From the NCBI GenBank assembly GCA_030123765.1, contig JASJXX010000005.1, positions 1-60,637 of the forward strand: a stretch of DNA of 60,637 nucleotides, given 5' to 3'. This DNA is from Actinomycetota bacterium. GTDB lineage: Bacteria; Actinomycetota; Acidimicrobiia; Spongiisociales; UBA5794. A program made the position numbers and the translations under genes. The notes beneath the pieces are model-generated. The model saw nothing but the letters and a program-made list of their open reading frames with translations. It did no database searches and was not told where the DNA came from. Shown piece after piece: positions 9,641 to 17,490 of the stretch; position 1 is the first letter of the stretch, and each line of letters opens with the position of its first letter.

Positions 9641-10624
9641 TCAGGGCAGTTCGTAGACCGCGATGTGTGGCTCGCTCAAGTTACCGATGTACAACCTGCC
9701 GTCGTGGAATCGGGCAGATGTGGTGATCGCTACCCGGCCTGAGGAGTCCTGGAGATTGTGGACGAGGCGCCCCTCGGTGTCGTACCCGAGGACGATCCCG
9801 TGCTTCAGAGGTTCCGGCTTCAGCCTGTCCGGCATGCGGTAGGTGAGTCTCCGCATCCACGGCCTTGGCAGCATGAGGTCGACAATTCTCTGCCTCGGGG
9901 ACGCCATGGATACCCACAGGATGCCGTCTGTGAAGGTCAGGTTGTCAGGAAAGCCAGCGACGTTATCGAGGAAGAGCTCCGTCTCCCCCGACCGCTCACC
10001 CGTGAGCCAGTGCCGGTGAACCCGGTAGGTGCCCGTCTCGGCGATGAAGAGCGACTCCTGTTTCTCGTCAAGCGCCACCCCGTTGGCGAAGTGCAGCCCA
10101 TCGGTGACGAGTGCAACGGATCCGTCGGGTGTGACAGCAAAGACTCTGCCCGTCGGTTGGCCTTCGAGGAGATCCGCGAGGTACTCGCCGAACGTCCATC
10201 GAGTGGAGCTGTCCGAGAAGTAGATCGTCCCGTCGTCCGCTACCGCGGCGTTATTGGTGAAGATGAAGTCAACGCCGTCGAACTCACGCACAATGGGCGA
10301 GACCTCGCCGCTCAGGGTGACACGCTGAAGCCCGAGATCAGCGTTGCACACGACGAGGACGCCGTCATCGAGCCACTCGATACCGAGGGGCCTGCCGCCG
10401 ACGTTCGCGATCTCATCTATCGCGCCGGAGCTTGCAACGCGCACGATCCTGCCGTCCTCCAGCCCTGCGATCGCGGAGCCATCTGCCTCGACGACGACGT
10501 CCTCCGGGCCGAGGCCGGGTGTCGGCCAGAGCTCGGCGGAAGCCAACACGTCGTTCTTCTCAAGTTCACCGGTGAGGGGGGGCGCAGGGAGCGGCTGCCA
10601 GGATTGAGGTCTGAAGGTGGTCAT
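9641..10624 (-). CDS. SMP-30 / strictosidine-synthase-like beta-propeller protein
   Basis: 327 residues matching the strictosidine synthase-like (Str_synth) and SMP-30/gluconolactonase superfamily: IYFSDSSTRW, GLHFANGVAL, ETGTYRVHRHWLTG and GFPDN are in the expected order. Bacterial members are probably lactonases or esterases; the true substrate is unknown. The ATG at 10624 starts just before the domain; the frame is open further upstream but overlaps the divergent deoD. No signal peptide is visible, so it is predicted cytoplasmic. Confidence 0.82.
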   Translation of the reverse strand: MTTFRPQSWQPLPAPPLTGELEKNDVLASAELWPTPGLGPEDVVVEADGSAIAGLEDGRIVRVASSGAIDEIANVGGRPLGIEWLDDGVLVVCNADLGLQRVTLSGEVSPIVREFDGVDFIFTNNAAVADDGTIYFSDSSTRWTFGEYLADLLEGQPTGRVFAVTPDGSVALVTDGLHFANGVALDEKQESLFIAETGTYRVHRHWLTGERSGETELFLDNVAGFPDNLTFTDGILWVSMASPRQRIVDLMLPRPWMRRLTYRMPDRLKPEPLKHGIVLGYDTEGRLVHNLQDSSGRVAITTSARFHDGRLYIGNLSEPHIAVYELP

Positions 10625-10694
10625 CGGGAGCACCCTAACGGCGAAACGGCCGTGGAGCACGTAGAGTGCGGACGCAACCGAAGAGGAGCGAGCC

Positions 10695-11411
10695 GTGCCG
10701 ACACCACACATCTCCGCCGCTGAAGGTGACATCGCTGAAGCGGTACTGCTTCCCGGTGACCCGATGCGGGCAGAGTTCATAGCAGAGACGTTCCTCGAGG
10801 ATGCTCGCGAGGTAACGGCTGTGCGGAACATGCTCGGTTTCACCGGCACCTACAAGGATCTGGCTGTTACGGTCATGGGCACTGGCATGGGTGTCCCGTC
10901 AGCCTCGATCTATATCACGGAGCTCATCCGCTTCTATGGAGCGAGACGCCTCGTCCGGGTCGGGTCATGTGGAGGCATCTCCAGCAACGTCGCGATGCGT
11001 GACATCATCCTTGCCATCGGAGCGAACACGGACTCGGGGGTAAACCGGGCACGCTATCGAGGATGGGACTTCGCCGCCACTGCGGACTATGGACTGCTCT
11101 CGGCAACTGCCGCCGCCGCGCAGGCTGCCGGGCTCAGTGTCCACGTGGGGAATGTCCACACTTCGGACAGTTTCTACAACCCCGAACCGGAGGCACTTGC
11201 GACCTGGCAGCGGATGCATGTCCTGGCGGTCGAGATGGAGGTTGCCGGCCTCTACGGCATCGCGGCCGAGGAGGGAGTACGCGCTCTTGCGGTACTCACG
11301 GTGTCAGATCACCTCGTTACCCAGGAAGAGACGACCTCCCAGGAGCGGGAACGAACTTTCGGGGAGATGGTCACCCTCGCGCTCGAGGGGCTTCTCACCG
11401 ACGCAAGCTGA
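10695..11411 (+). CDS. deoD: Purine-nucleoside phosphorylase, DeoD type
   Basis: 238 residues. Phosphorolysis of purine (deoxy)ribonucleosides in purine salvage. Features are the LLPGDPMRA phosphate-binding loop, the GTGMG stretch, RVGSCGG, the VEMEVAGLY substrate segment and TVSDHL with the catalytic Asp, all as in hexameric DeoD. It starts at GTG behind a GAGGAGCGAG sequence. It is divergent from the SMP-30-like gene, which has no obvious nucleoside role. Confidence 0.93.
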   Translation: MPTPHISAAEGDIAEAVLLPGDPMRAEFIAETFLEDAREVTAVRNMLGFTGTYKDLAVTVMGTGMGVPSASIYITELIRFYGARRLVRVGSCGGISSNVAMRDIILAIGANTDSGVNRARYRGWDFAATADYGLLSATAAAAQAAGLSVHVGNVHTSDSFYNPEPEALATWQRMHVLAVEMEVAGLYGIAAEEGVRALAVLTVSDHLVTQEETTSQERERTFGEMVTLALEGLLTDAS

Positions 11412-11442
11412 GCGGCGCCCCGGCACCTTGTAGCGCAATGGC

Positions 11443-11466
11443 CCCCCGGGGCGGTCGCCCCGAGGG
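11443..11466. terminator. GC-rich hairpin between convergent deoD and dsrE2
   Basis: A stem of CGGGGC/GCCCCG with a GGTC loop, extended outward by three more pairs after one mismatch, in the 67-nt gap between two convergent stops. There is no strong U-tract on either side, so termination is inferred from position and stem strength. Confidence 0.5.
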
Positions 11467-11478
11467 AACGGTCACGAT

Positions 11479-11988
11479 CTAGACGAACATCGTCTGAGCA
11501 CCGTCGATCAGTTCGATGAATTCGGTGACGTTCAGCACGCCGTCGAGAAGTGGCGTCATGTCGTCTTCAGAGAGCCCGAACATGTCGACGGACATCTTGC
11601 ACGCCCACAGCTTGCAGCCCATGTCAGAGAGATGCTGCAGGAACGTCGGCACGTCAGGCACGTCGAGATCCTTGAGCATCTTCTTCATCTGCCACGTCGC
11701 CATCGCCTGCATACCCGGTAGCGGCGCAAGCGCAGCAGGCATGTGTGTGGCCGGGTTCCCGACGGGGGAGAAGTGCAGATTGCCCATCCTCTTGCTGGTG
11801 ATCATGTCCATGCCCCAGAAGGTGAAGAAGATGTGAGTCTCCACCCCTTGTTCGAGGGCGCCTGACGCCATGATCAGCGCTGGATACGCCATATCGAGCG
11901 ATCCCTTCGAGCAGACGAATGCCATTTTTCTCTCGGCGTCGTCGTCAAAATCGGGAACCAGGCTCGTTGTTTCTTCTACTGCTGTCAT
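11479..11988 (-). CDS. DsrE2-like (DsrE/DsrF/DrsH family) sulfur-carrier protein
   Basis: 169 residues of the DrsE_2-type family: CSKGSLDMAYPAL near the N-terminus, the FFTFWGMDM segment, and WACKMSVDMFGLS with a conserved cysteine near the end. Relatives hold or pass persulfide sulfur in the cytoplasm during sulfur oxidation or tRNA thiolation. The ATG at 11988 is set by a perfect GGAGG seven bases upstream, favoured over the in-frame ATG at 12009. It is the last gene of the SQR operon, 11 nt after the TusE-like stop. Confidence 0.86.
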   Translation of the reverse strand: MTAVEETTSLVPDFDDDAERKMAFVCSKGSLDMAYPALIMASGALEQGVETHIFFTFWGMDMITSKRMGNLHFSPVGNPATHMPAALAPLPGMQAMATWQMKKMLKDLDVPDVPTFLQHLSDMGCKLWACKMSVDMFGLSEDDMTPLLDGVLNVTEFIELIDGAQTMFV

Positions 11989-11999
11989 GCTCTGACCTC

Positions 12000-12317
12000 C
12001 TAGATGCATCCCTTGGGCTTCTGCAACCCCGCGACATATGACATTTTGCGTGCCGGCTTCTTCGGAAAGAGCTGGAAGAGGCTCTTGGTTGCTATCTCGC
12101 CGACCGTTGAGACTCGCCGAAGCGTGGGCGTCTCGCCGTTCTCCTTGAAGTCCGACCGCAGAAAGGTGATCACTTTCCAGTGATCCTCCGTCAGCTCTCC
12201 GATCCCGATGTTGCTTGCGAGCGTCGCGGCGAGCCCCTCATCCCACTCGTCGAACTCCGTGAGGAATCCGTCATCATCTACGTGGATCTCTCGATCCGCG
12301 ATCGTCGTTACTGGCAT
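12000..12317 (-). CDS. TusE/DsrC/DsvC-family sulfur relay protein
   Basis: 105 residues with the family's N-terminal FDEWDEGLA, the TEDHWKVITFLR helix and the C-terminal arm ending KPKGC plus one residue. The penultimate Cys104 is the universal sulfur-accepting cysteine (CysA). The second cysteine of true DsrC, 11 residues earlier, is Ser93 here, so it is TusE-like rather than a sulfite-reductase partner. The ATG at 12317 overlaps the DUF1641 stop as TGATG, with GGAGG six bases upstream. A GTG at 12320 is possible but too close to the ribosome site. Confidence 0.88.
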   Translation of the reverse strand: MPVTTIADREIHVDDDGFLTEFDEWDEGLAATLASNIGIGELTEDHWKVITFLRSDFKENGETPTLRRVSTVGEIATKSLFQLFPKKPARKMSYVAGLQKPKGCI

Positions 12318-13075
12318 CACACGCCTCCCTGGGTGTCATCTGTCTCTGTCTCTGATCTGTCTGTCGTCTTGCTCGGTACGTCTCTCTCCGCGGCCGCAAC
12401 TGCCTTGAACGTGTTGAGTGCTCGAGCGAGGCCCATGCGGATCTCTGGATCGCGCATCTTTCCTGCCAGTGCGAGGAGGCTCGGTGGCTTCTCCGGTTCC
12501 TGCCCGGAAGGTCTTGCTTGTGTCCGAACAGCGGTGAGTAGTCGGTCTGCCATGGCGAGAATCTCTGGCTGCGTGATGTCTTTGACGATCTCGAGCATGT
12601 GCACGACGTTGTCACCGAGCGCCTCGACATCCTCCTTCGAGAAATTCGTCACGATGCGGTCGGCTACCCCGATACCCGCGGCAGCGAACTCGAAGTAGCC
12701 CTGCTCTTCGAATTGGCCCATCCTGGTGATGGCGAGAGCAACGGCCTGGCTCAGGATCGGAGTCACCTCGCCGACGAGTTCGTTCATCGATTCGAGCTGG
12801 ATCATCATCGACTCGAGGAGTCTCGCATTGTTCGCCACCCGCACCGCGAGCAGGAGCAGGTCGGCCGGGTCGATCCGAGTTTCGTCGAGTGCGTTGGCAG
12901 AGTGCTCGATCGCGCGCGTGGCGATCGGAGTCAGGTCGGCCTGTAGCTCCTGCATCGCCTGACGACGTTGGCGTTGGGCAAGCGCTTCCTCGGTGAGGAG
13001 CACGATCTGCTCAGTGAGCCGGTCGATCTTGCGTTCCAGCTCGATGGTGCGGTCGATCGCGACGGGAGTCGTCAC
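12317..13075 (-). CDS. DUF1641-domain protein
   Basis: 252 residues, mostly helical, with a coiled-coil-like N-terminus (residues 8-45). The middle (about 70-200) matches what I know of DUF1641: repeated helical segments ending in a conserved NxVxMLExVKxxTxPE-like stretch. The function of this family is unknown, but it recurs beside sulfide:quinone oxidoreductases and formate dehydrogenase-like genes. The GTG start at 13075 overlaps the SQR stop (GTGA) and has GGAGAGGGG six bases before it. Second gene of the operon. Confidence 0.82.
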   Translation of the reverse strand: MTTPVAIDRTIELERKIDRLTEQIVLLTEEALAQRQRRQAMQELQADLTPIATRAIEHSANALDETRIDPADLLLLAVRVANNARLLESMMIQLESMNELVGEVTPILSQAVALAITRMGQFEEQGYFEFAAAGIGVADRIVTNFSKEDVEALGDNVVHMLEIVKDITQPEILAMADRLLTAVRTQARPSGQEPEKPPSLLALAGKMRDPEIRMGLARALNTFKAVAAAERDVPSKTTDRSETETDDTQGGV

Positions 13076-14307
13076 GACGCACCCCTCTCCTTGCCCGCCA
13101 TCATCATGTGGCTCGGTACCGGGATGTTCTTGCCACGCAGAAGCATGTTCCAATACATCCACTTGAACATCAGTTTGCCCCAGTGGTTGGCCTCGGTCTC
13201 CTTGAGCAGGGAGAACGGGCCGATCCCCGGGATCGGGTATTTCCCCGGCAGCGGCTCGGTCGTGTAGTTGAAGTCGATGAGCATCGCTTTGTTATACCCG
13301 GTCTCGATGTAGCAGTTCGCATGCCCATCGAACCGTTCACGCATGGGGAGGCCCTGCACGTAGTTGATGAAGTTCGGGACGAAGACGTCCATCGCAAAGT
13401 GGGCGACGGATCCGGCCTTCGACGTAGGGAGGTTGGCTGCATCCCCGAGAGCGAAGATGTTGTCGTAATCCGTCGAGAGGAACGTGTAGTGGTCAACGTT
13501 GACGTGATTCATCTCGTCACCCAGACCGGCTTCCTGGACGAAGGTCGCTCCCATGTTCACCGGCACGGTGACAAGCAGGTCGTAGTCAACCTCGCGCTCG
13601 TCGTAGGAGATGAGCTTCCGGTTCTCAGCGTCGACCCGCTCGAGATAGAAGTCAGGCACGAGTTCTATGTTGCGGTCTTCGAACATCGAACCGAGGTGCC
13701 TTGCCGCAACCGGTTTCGTGAAGGCAGCGTCCAGTGGCGTGACGTACACGATCTCGACATTGTCCCGCTTGCCATGTTCGGTGAAGTACGCCTCGGCGAG
13801 AAACGCAAACTCGAGTGGCGCAACGGGGCACTTGATCGGCATCTCGATGAGGTTGATTACGAAGCGCCCGCTCTCGAAGGTCGCCAGGGCGTCGCGGAGA
13901 GCCACGGCTCCCTCGAAGGTGTAGAAGTCGTGCACGGTCTTGCCGTACTCCGGGCTGTCAAGACCAGGAGTCTCGCTCGGCGTCGGGTGGGTGCCTGTCG
14001 CGATGACGAGATAGTCGTAGCCCAGCTCCGTGCCGTTGTCGAGGGTGACCGAGTCTGCTTCAGGATCGAGTTTGGCAATCGTTGCGGACACGTAGTTAAC
14101 ACCGCGCGGGATGAACTCTCTCTTCGTCTTTGTCACGTCGCTCGGTGCGTAGGACCCGAAGGGGATGAACAGGTACCCGGGCTGGTAGTAGTGCGTCTCG
14201 TCCTGATCGACGATGGTGATCTCCCAGTCGTCGTCGAGTTGCTCCCGCAGCTTGTTAGCTGCCATCGTGCCTGCGGTGCCGGCGCCGAGAATGATCAAGC
14301 GTTTCAC
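13072..14307 (-). CDS. sqr: Sulfide:quinone oxidoreductase-like flavoprotein
   Basis: 411 residues with two dinucleotide-binding regions: GAGTAG at 8-13 for FAD, and the IATGTHP and FALGDAANLP segments. Cys160 in PIKCPVAP and Cys332 in GHANCYIETGYNK occupy the places of the redox-active pair of SQR (as in human SQOR). The enzyme should oxidise sulfide to sulfane sulfur and pass electrons to membrane quinone. The C-terminal amphipathic stretch (FKWMYWNMLL) would touch the membrane. GTG at 14307 follows GAGGAG by six bases. First gene of a four-gene overlapping operon. Confidence 0.88.
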   Translation of the reverse strand: MKRLIILGAGTAGTMAANKLREQLDDDWEITIVDQDETHYYQPGYLFIPFGSYAPSDVTKTKREFIPRGVNYVSATIAKLDPEADSVTLDNGTELGYDYLVIATGTHPTPSETPGLDSPEYGKTVHDFYTFEGAVALRDALATFESGRFVINLIEMPIKCPVAPLEFAFLAEAYFTEHGKRDNVEIVYVTPLDAAFTKPVAARHLGSMFEDRNIELVPDFYLERVDAENRKLISYDEREVDYDLLVTVPVNMGATFVQEAGLGDEMNHVNVDHYTFLSTDYDNIFALGDAANLPTSKAGSVAHFAMDVFVPNFINYVQGLPMRERFDGHANCYIETGYNKAMLIDFNYTTEPLPGKYPIPGIGPFSLLKETEANHWGKLMFKWMYWNMLLRGKNIPVPSHMMMAGKERGAS

Positions 14308-14638
14308 GTTCCACTCCTCTGCGATGCAACGAGGCCCCGACCGGCTCGGTCGAGGCCTCTTCGTGCTGGTTTGAGTTCCGGGGAGGTACGGCAGGCAGGG
14401 GTCTGTTGCAGTGAGGTTGCGACTGAGGAGTCGCAGAGGCACCGGTTGCGCTCGACTCTCGAATTGAGCGTTGTTGTATCGTTCATCAGTCTGCCTGAGG
14501 TCAGTGTAGCGGTTTTCAAACCTATTGTATAGACGATGAGTTAGGAAATAAGCATCAGCTGTCAGTTGCCCAATGTGAAGGCGTCGGCCGTCACGCGATG
14601 ACGGGCCATTACTCTCCCGCACCCCAGTCGGAAGAGCC
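14308..14638. promoter_or_regulatory. Divergent intergenic region with structured leader of the sqr operon
   Basis: 331 nt without a gene. Nearest sqr lies a 13-bp inverted repeat (14331-14359, one mismatch, 3-nt loop), and further out a 7-bp hairpin (14418-14435). An A+T-rich patch at about 14505-14560 is the only promoter-like stretch, and could serve sqr on the minus strand, the DsbA-like gene on the plus strand, or both. I could not fix -35/-10 boxes confidently. Confidence 0.45.
14331..14359 (-). repeat. Inverted repeat in the sqr 5' leader
   Basis: Arms of 13 bases (gaggccccgaccg and cggtcgaggcctc) pair with one mismatch across the loop gct. The repeat ends 24 bases before the sqr GTG and therefore lies in the leader of the operon. 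It may be an RNA hairpin controlling translation or an operator for a regulator not in the window. Confidence 0.6.
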
Positions 14639-15226
14639 ATGCAGCGATCATTCTCCATCACCTATGACTATCTGTGCCCGTTCGCCCGCAACGCGAACGA
14701 GACTCTCGTCGAGATGCTTCAGGGTGGTGCGGCCTACTCAGTGAACTTCGTTCCGTTCTCCCTCGCGCAGACCCACACCGACGACGGGGAGATCCCACAG
14801 TGGGATCGACCGCTCGACGAGGTCGGTGGCGGCGTGCTGGCGCTGCTGTGGTCGATCGCCGTTCGGGACGGGTACCCCGAGTTCTTCCTTGCCTTCCACG
14901 CCGCCGTGTTCTCTGCCCGCCATGACGAGGGCAGCGACATAGGAGACGAGGGGGTCCTGGGCCGTGTCGCCCTCTCCGTCGGTCTGGACGCGGAGAGCAT
15001 TCGGTCTCATGTCGCGACCGGTGCGCCGGCTGGAACCCTCGCCGTTGAGCACATGGAGCTCGTCGAAGATCACGAGACGTTTGGTGTGCCGACTTTCATC
15101 GAGGGCGACGAAGCGGTCTTCGTCCGTTTCATGGAGAGGCACACACCCGATGACGTCGAGCGCGCGCTTGACATGCTGGGATGGACGAACCTCAACGAAT
15201 TCAAACGCACCACGATCCCCAGATAA
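14639..15226 (+). CDS. DsbA-family thioredoxin-fold protein
   Basis: 195 residues. The N-terminal YDYLCPFAR has a CxxA active-site remnant with a single cysteine, and FGVPTFI holds the cis-proline loop, both typical of the DsbA/FrnE/2-hydroxychromene-2-carboxylate isomerase group. The lack of a second cysteine argues against a disulfide oxidase, and suggests a glutathione-S-transferase-like or isomerase role. It has no signal peptide, so it should be cytoplasmic. A GGAAG precedes the ATG. It is divergent from the sqr operon. Confidence 0.8.
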   Translation: MQRSFSITYDYLCPFARNANETLVEMLQGGAAYSVNFVPFSLAQTHTDDGEIPQWDRPLDEVGGGVLALLWSIAVRDGYPEFFLAFHAAVFSARHDEGSDIGDEGVLGRVALSVGLDAESIRSHVATGAPAGTLAVEHMELVEDHETFGVPTFIEGDEAVFVRFMERHTPDDVERALDMLGWTNLNEFKRTTIPR

Positions 15227-15330
15227 TCCACCTGTCCCATGGGGGGGAGTAGCGGGGTGCAGCCACGGGTCCAGGTACGTGCGTCGCGTCGATTCTGACG
15301 ATCGCGGCTCCCTGTCTCTCCCCGTCCGGA

Positions 15331-16023
15331 TTGAGCCTCCTGCCTCTCTTCGGCCTGCGCCTTGCGTCTGCTCGCTGGTCGCTTTACTTTTTTGGGATCG
15401 TCCCCGGCATGTTGGGCGTCTGGCTCTTCGCCGTGTACGGGATCGCTGTTCCAGAGTTCATCAAGATGGGTCACGCCCACGCCGCGTGGTGGTCGATCCT
15501 GATCCTTCTCATGGCTCTCCTGATCCCGGGCACTCCGTTCCGCCCCAAGGTGAGGAAGTTCATCTCGTTCACCGCCATAACGGCGGTACCGGCATGGACG
15601 GTCGCGCTGGCGGCGTACTACATCAGCAAGGAAGCTCGAGGCATCGGGACACCCCTGCCGTCGCAGCCCGGCGCAGAATTCAGTCTGGAGTATGCCGTCT
15701 ACGGCACGGGGCTCTTCCTCCTCGAGGTTTGGTTCTTCGCAGTCCTCGCTCTGGTGTTTCTGGCAGACGCAAGACAGGACCGGTTCGATCCGATATCAGG
15801 GAAGAGCAGATCATTAAACTGGTTGGCACCGCAGCTCTTGCTGTTGTTGCAGGCAGACCCGATATCGATGAAGTTCCTTGCTCATAAGGAGAGCCACAGA
15901 GGCCAAGGGGAGAGAGAATGGCAATCGGCATATCACTCGCAGCAGCTACAGGAGTTATTGCAGGGGCGCTGCATACGTTCTCTGGTCCTGATCACTTGTC
16001 GGCGTTGGCTCCGGTTGCTGTAG
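15331..16023 (+). pseudogene. Membrane protein gene, apparently truncated by an insertion
   Basis: From a TTG at 15331 the frame encodes four convincing membrane helices (residues about 18-40, 50-68, 82-100, 128-148) with a GHAHAAWW motif in the second. After about base 15790 (residue 153) the translation stops looking like protein, base composition becomes visibly richer in A+T, and the frame runs on into the next gene until 16023. A better-looking tail exists in another frame (15783-15887, ending DEVPCS). I read this as the 5' part of a gene cut by the mobile insert; the candidate 3' part is at 17491-17595. The start is uncertain, since the frame is open back to 15253 and no ribosome site is clear. 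Confidence 0.5.
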
Positions 16024-16583
16024 AGCATCCTGAGAGAGCTGCAAGGACTGGAGCAGTATGGGGATTGGGTCATGGGATTGGCACGATGCTGTTGGGTCTG
16101 GTTGGGTTGTGGCTGAGGGAGTTTGTGGATATTGATTCGGTGGCTGGTTGGGCAGAGTTCATCGTTGGGTTCTTGCTGGTCGGGATCGGGGTACGGGCTA
16201 TGTGGGTGGCTCGGCGTATGAAAATTCACGAGCACGAGCACAAGCACGAGAATGGTGTAGGAACACACAGTCACGTTCACGATCACCGATCTGGGAGGTT
16301 GGGGCATAGTCATGTAGTACTCGGGTTGGGCGTTTTTCATGGAGTTGCTGGGGGCGGTTATCTGTTCGGAGTGCTTCCAGCGCTGGCGCTTCCAACGTAT
16401 CAGGCGATTATTTATCTGATGGCGTATGTGGCCGGGTCGGTTGTGGCGATGAGTGCGTTCGCTTCAGGTGTCGGGAAGCTGGCTAGAAAGTCTGTGCGCT
16501 GGATCCGGGAGTTGATGTTTCTATCTGGAGCATTGGCGACGGCAATCGGTGGTGTATGGATAGTCACGACATGGAGGTTCTGA
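15918..16583 (+). CDS. Nickel/cobalt permease-like membrane protein (NicO/UreH-like)
   Basis: 221 residues, six or so membrane helices. The first helix carries HTFSGPDH (residues 19-26), the HxxxxxDH-type metal signature of NiCoT/UreH-like permeases. A long histidine-rich loop (about 102-131, with runs such as HEHEHKHE and HSHVHDH) is typical of metal transporters. It should move Ni2+ or Co2+ across the cytoplasmic membrane. AGGGGAGAGAG precedes the ATG. Its codons are visibly richer in A/T than all neighbours, and it is followed 14 nt later by insertion-sequence remnants, suggesting acquisition by transfer. Confidence 0.8.
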   Translation: MAIGISLAAATGVIAGALHTFSGPDHLSALAPVAVEHPERAARTGAVWGLGHGIGTMLLGLVGLWLREFVDIDSVAGWAEFIVGFLLVGIGVRAMWVARRMKIHEHEHKHENGVGTHSHVHDHRSGRLGHSHVVLGLGVFHGVAGGGYLFGVLPALALPTYQAIIYLMAYVAGSVVAMSAFASGVGKLARKSVRWIRELMFLSGALATAIGGVWIVTTWRF

Positions 16584-17381
16584 ATGGCCACCCGCATTGA
16601 ACCGGTGCGGGTTTTGGTTCACGCTGGGTTTGATGGAGACTCGATGTTTTGGTTTCCAAGTGACTGTTTGATGCTCCTTTCGGCATGATAGATGTCCTCG
16701 AACTCGGCGGGCGGGATGTCCCCCGTGTAGCCGTGAACCGGTCCAGAACACTTCGTCCTCAGAGTCACCGACGTCGAGACCGAGGACTTCCCTGTTCCCG
16801 TCGCTAGCGACACCGGTTGCAATCACCACAGCACGAGACACGATGTGATGATCTACACGTGCTTTGACGTAGGTGGCATCGACATACACGTACGGGAAGG
16901 AGAGGTGATCCAACGGTCGGGTGCGGAACACCTCGACCTGCACGTCGATCTCTTCACAGATGCGGCTCACTGTCGATTTCGATACCCCGGTGTCACAGCC
17001 CAACGCCTTGACCAGATCATCAACCTTCCTCGTCGACGTACCAGTGACATACGCGGTCATGATCACCGCCCACAGGGCCTTATCCGCCCTGCGGCGAGGC
17101 TCGAGCAGGGACGGGAAGAACGACCCGGCCCGCAGCTTCGGGATCCGCAGCTCAAGATCACCCGACGGGCAAGACAACGTCTTGTCGCGATGCCCGTTGC
17201 GATAGTTCGACCGCTCATCGGTCCGTTCATGACGCGAGGCGCCGATCTTGGCAGTCACCTCGGCGTCGATCAGATCCTGGAGTGCCTGTTCCAACAACCT
17301 GCGGAACAGCTCTTTCGTGCCGTCATCACCGAAATGTGCAAGCACATCGCTAAACGTTGAGGCGTCATCATGGTGGGCCAT
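16521..17381 (-). pseudogene. IS256-family (mutator-type) transposase, C-terminally truncated
   Basis: The genuine part, from the ATG at 17381 down to about 16741, encodes the N-terminal half of an IS256 transposase: IGASRHERT, NYRNGHR, LELRIPKLR, SFFPSLLEPRRR, DDLVKALG, FPYVYVDATYVKAR (first catalytic Asp) and VGDSEDEVFW. Family members are about 400 residues; the second Asp and the catalytic Glu are missing. The remaining frame to 16521 is antisense or out-of-frame sequence of the IS3 remnant and the permease gene. An in-frame ATG at 17456 is an alternative start. Confidence 0.8.
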
Positions 17382-17490
17382 CGTGTGGTCTCTCCTGACG
17401 AGCTCGTGGATGAACTCGCTGAGAGTCACACGGTGACCCCTCAGACCGAAGGACATAACCCAATTTCCACCACTTCACGGGACACATACG
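16598..17490 (-). mobile_element. Mosaic of insertion-sequence remnants (IS3 end joined to IS256)
   Basis: On the minus strand an IS256-type transposase begins normally and is cut after about 215 residues, where the C-terminal end of an IS3-type transposase starts in another frame. The IS3 part ends near TGAACC...GGTTCA (16598-16621), which looks like an element terminus. The other border near 17450-17490 contains a sequence resembling an IS256 end (GTGTCCCGTGAAGTGG on the minus strand). No intact transposase remains, so the element should be immobile. Confidence 0.7.
16619..16735 (-). pseudogene. IS3-family transposase (OrfB), C-terminal fragment only
   Basis: About 39 codons encode HGYTGDIPPAEFED...IESPSNPA followed by TGA. 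The (D/M)xPPxEFE motif and the E-S-P-(S/T)-N-P tail are characteristic of the end of IS3-family integrase-type transposases. The catalytic DDE core is absent. It is fused out of frame to the IS256 fragment. Confidence 0.75.

Noticed and set aside
11479-13075. Dissimilatory sulfite reductase (dsr) operon
   Set aside because: No dsrA/dsrB or dsrMKJOP genes are present and the DsrC-like protein lacks the second cysteine.
13108-14532. Long open frame of 474 codons opposite the sqr gene
   Set aside because: It is exactly antisense to a well-supported flavoprotein, has a typical shadow composition (rich in Arg, Val, Asp, Glu, His) and matches no family.
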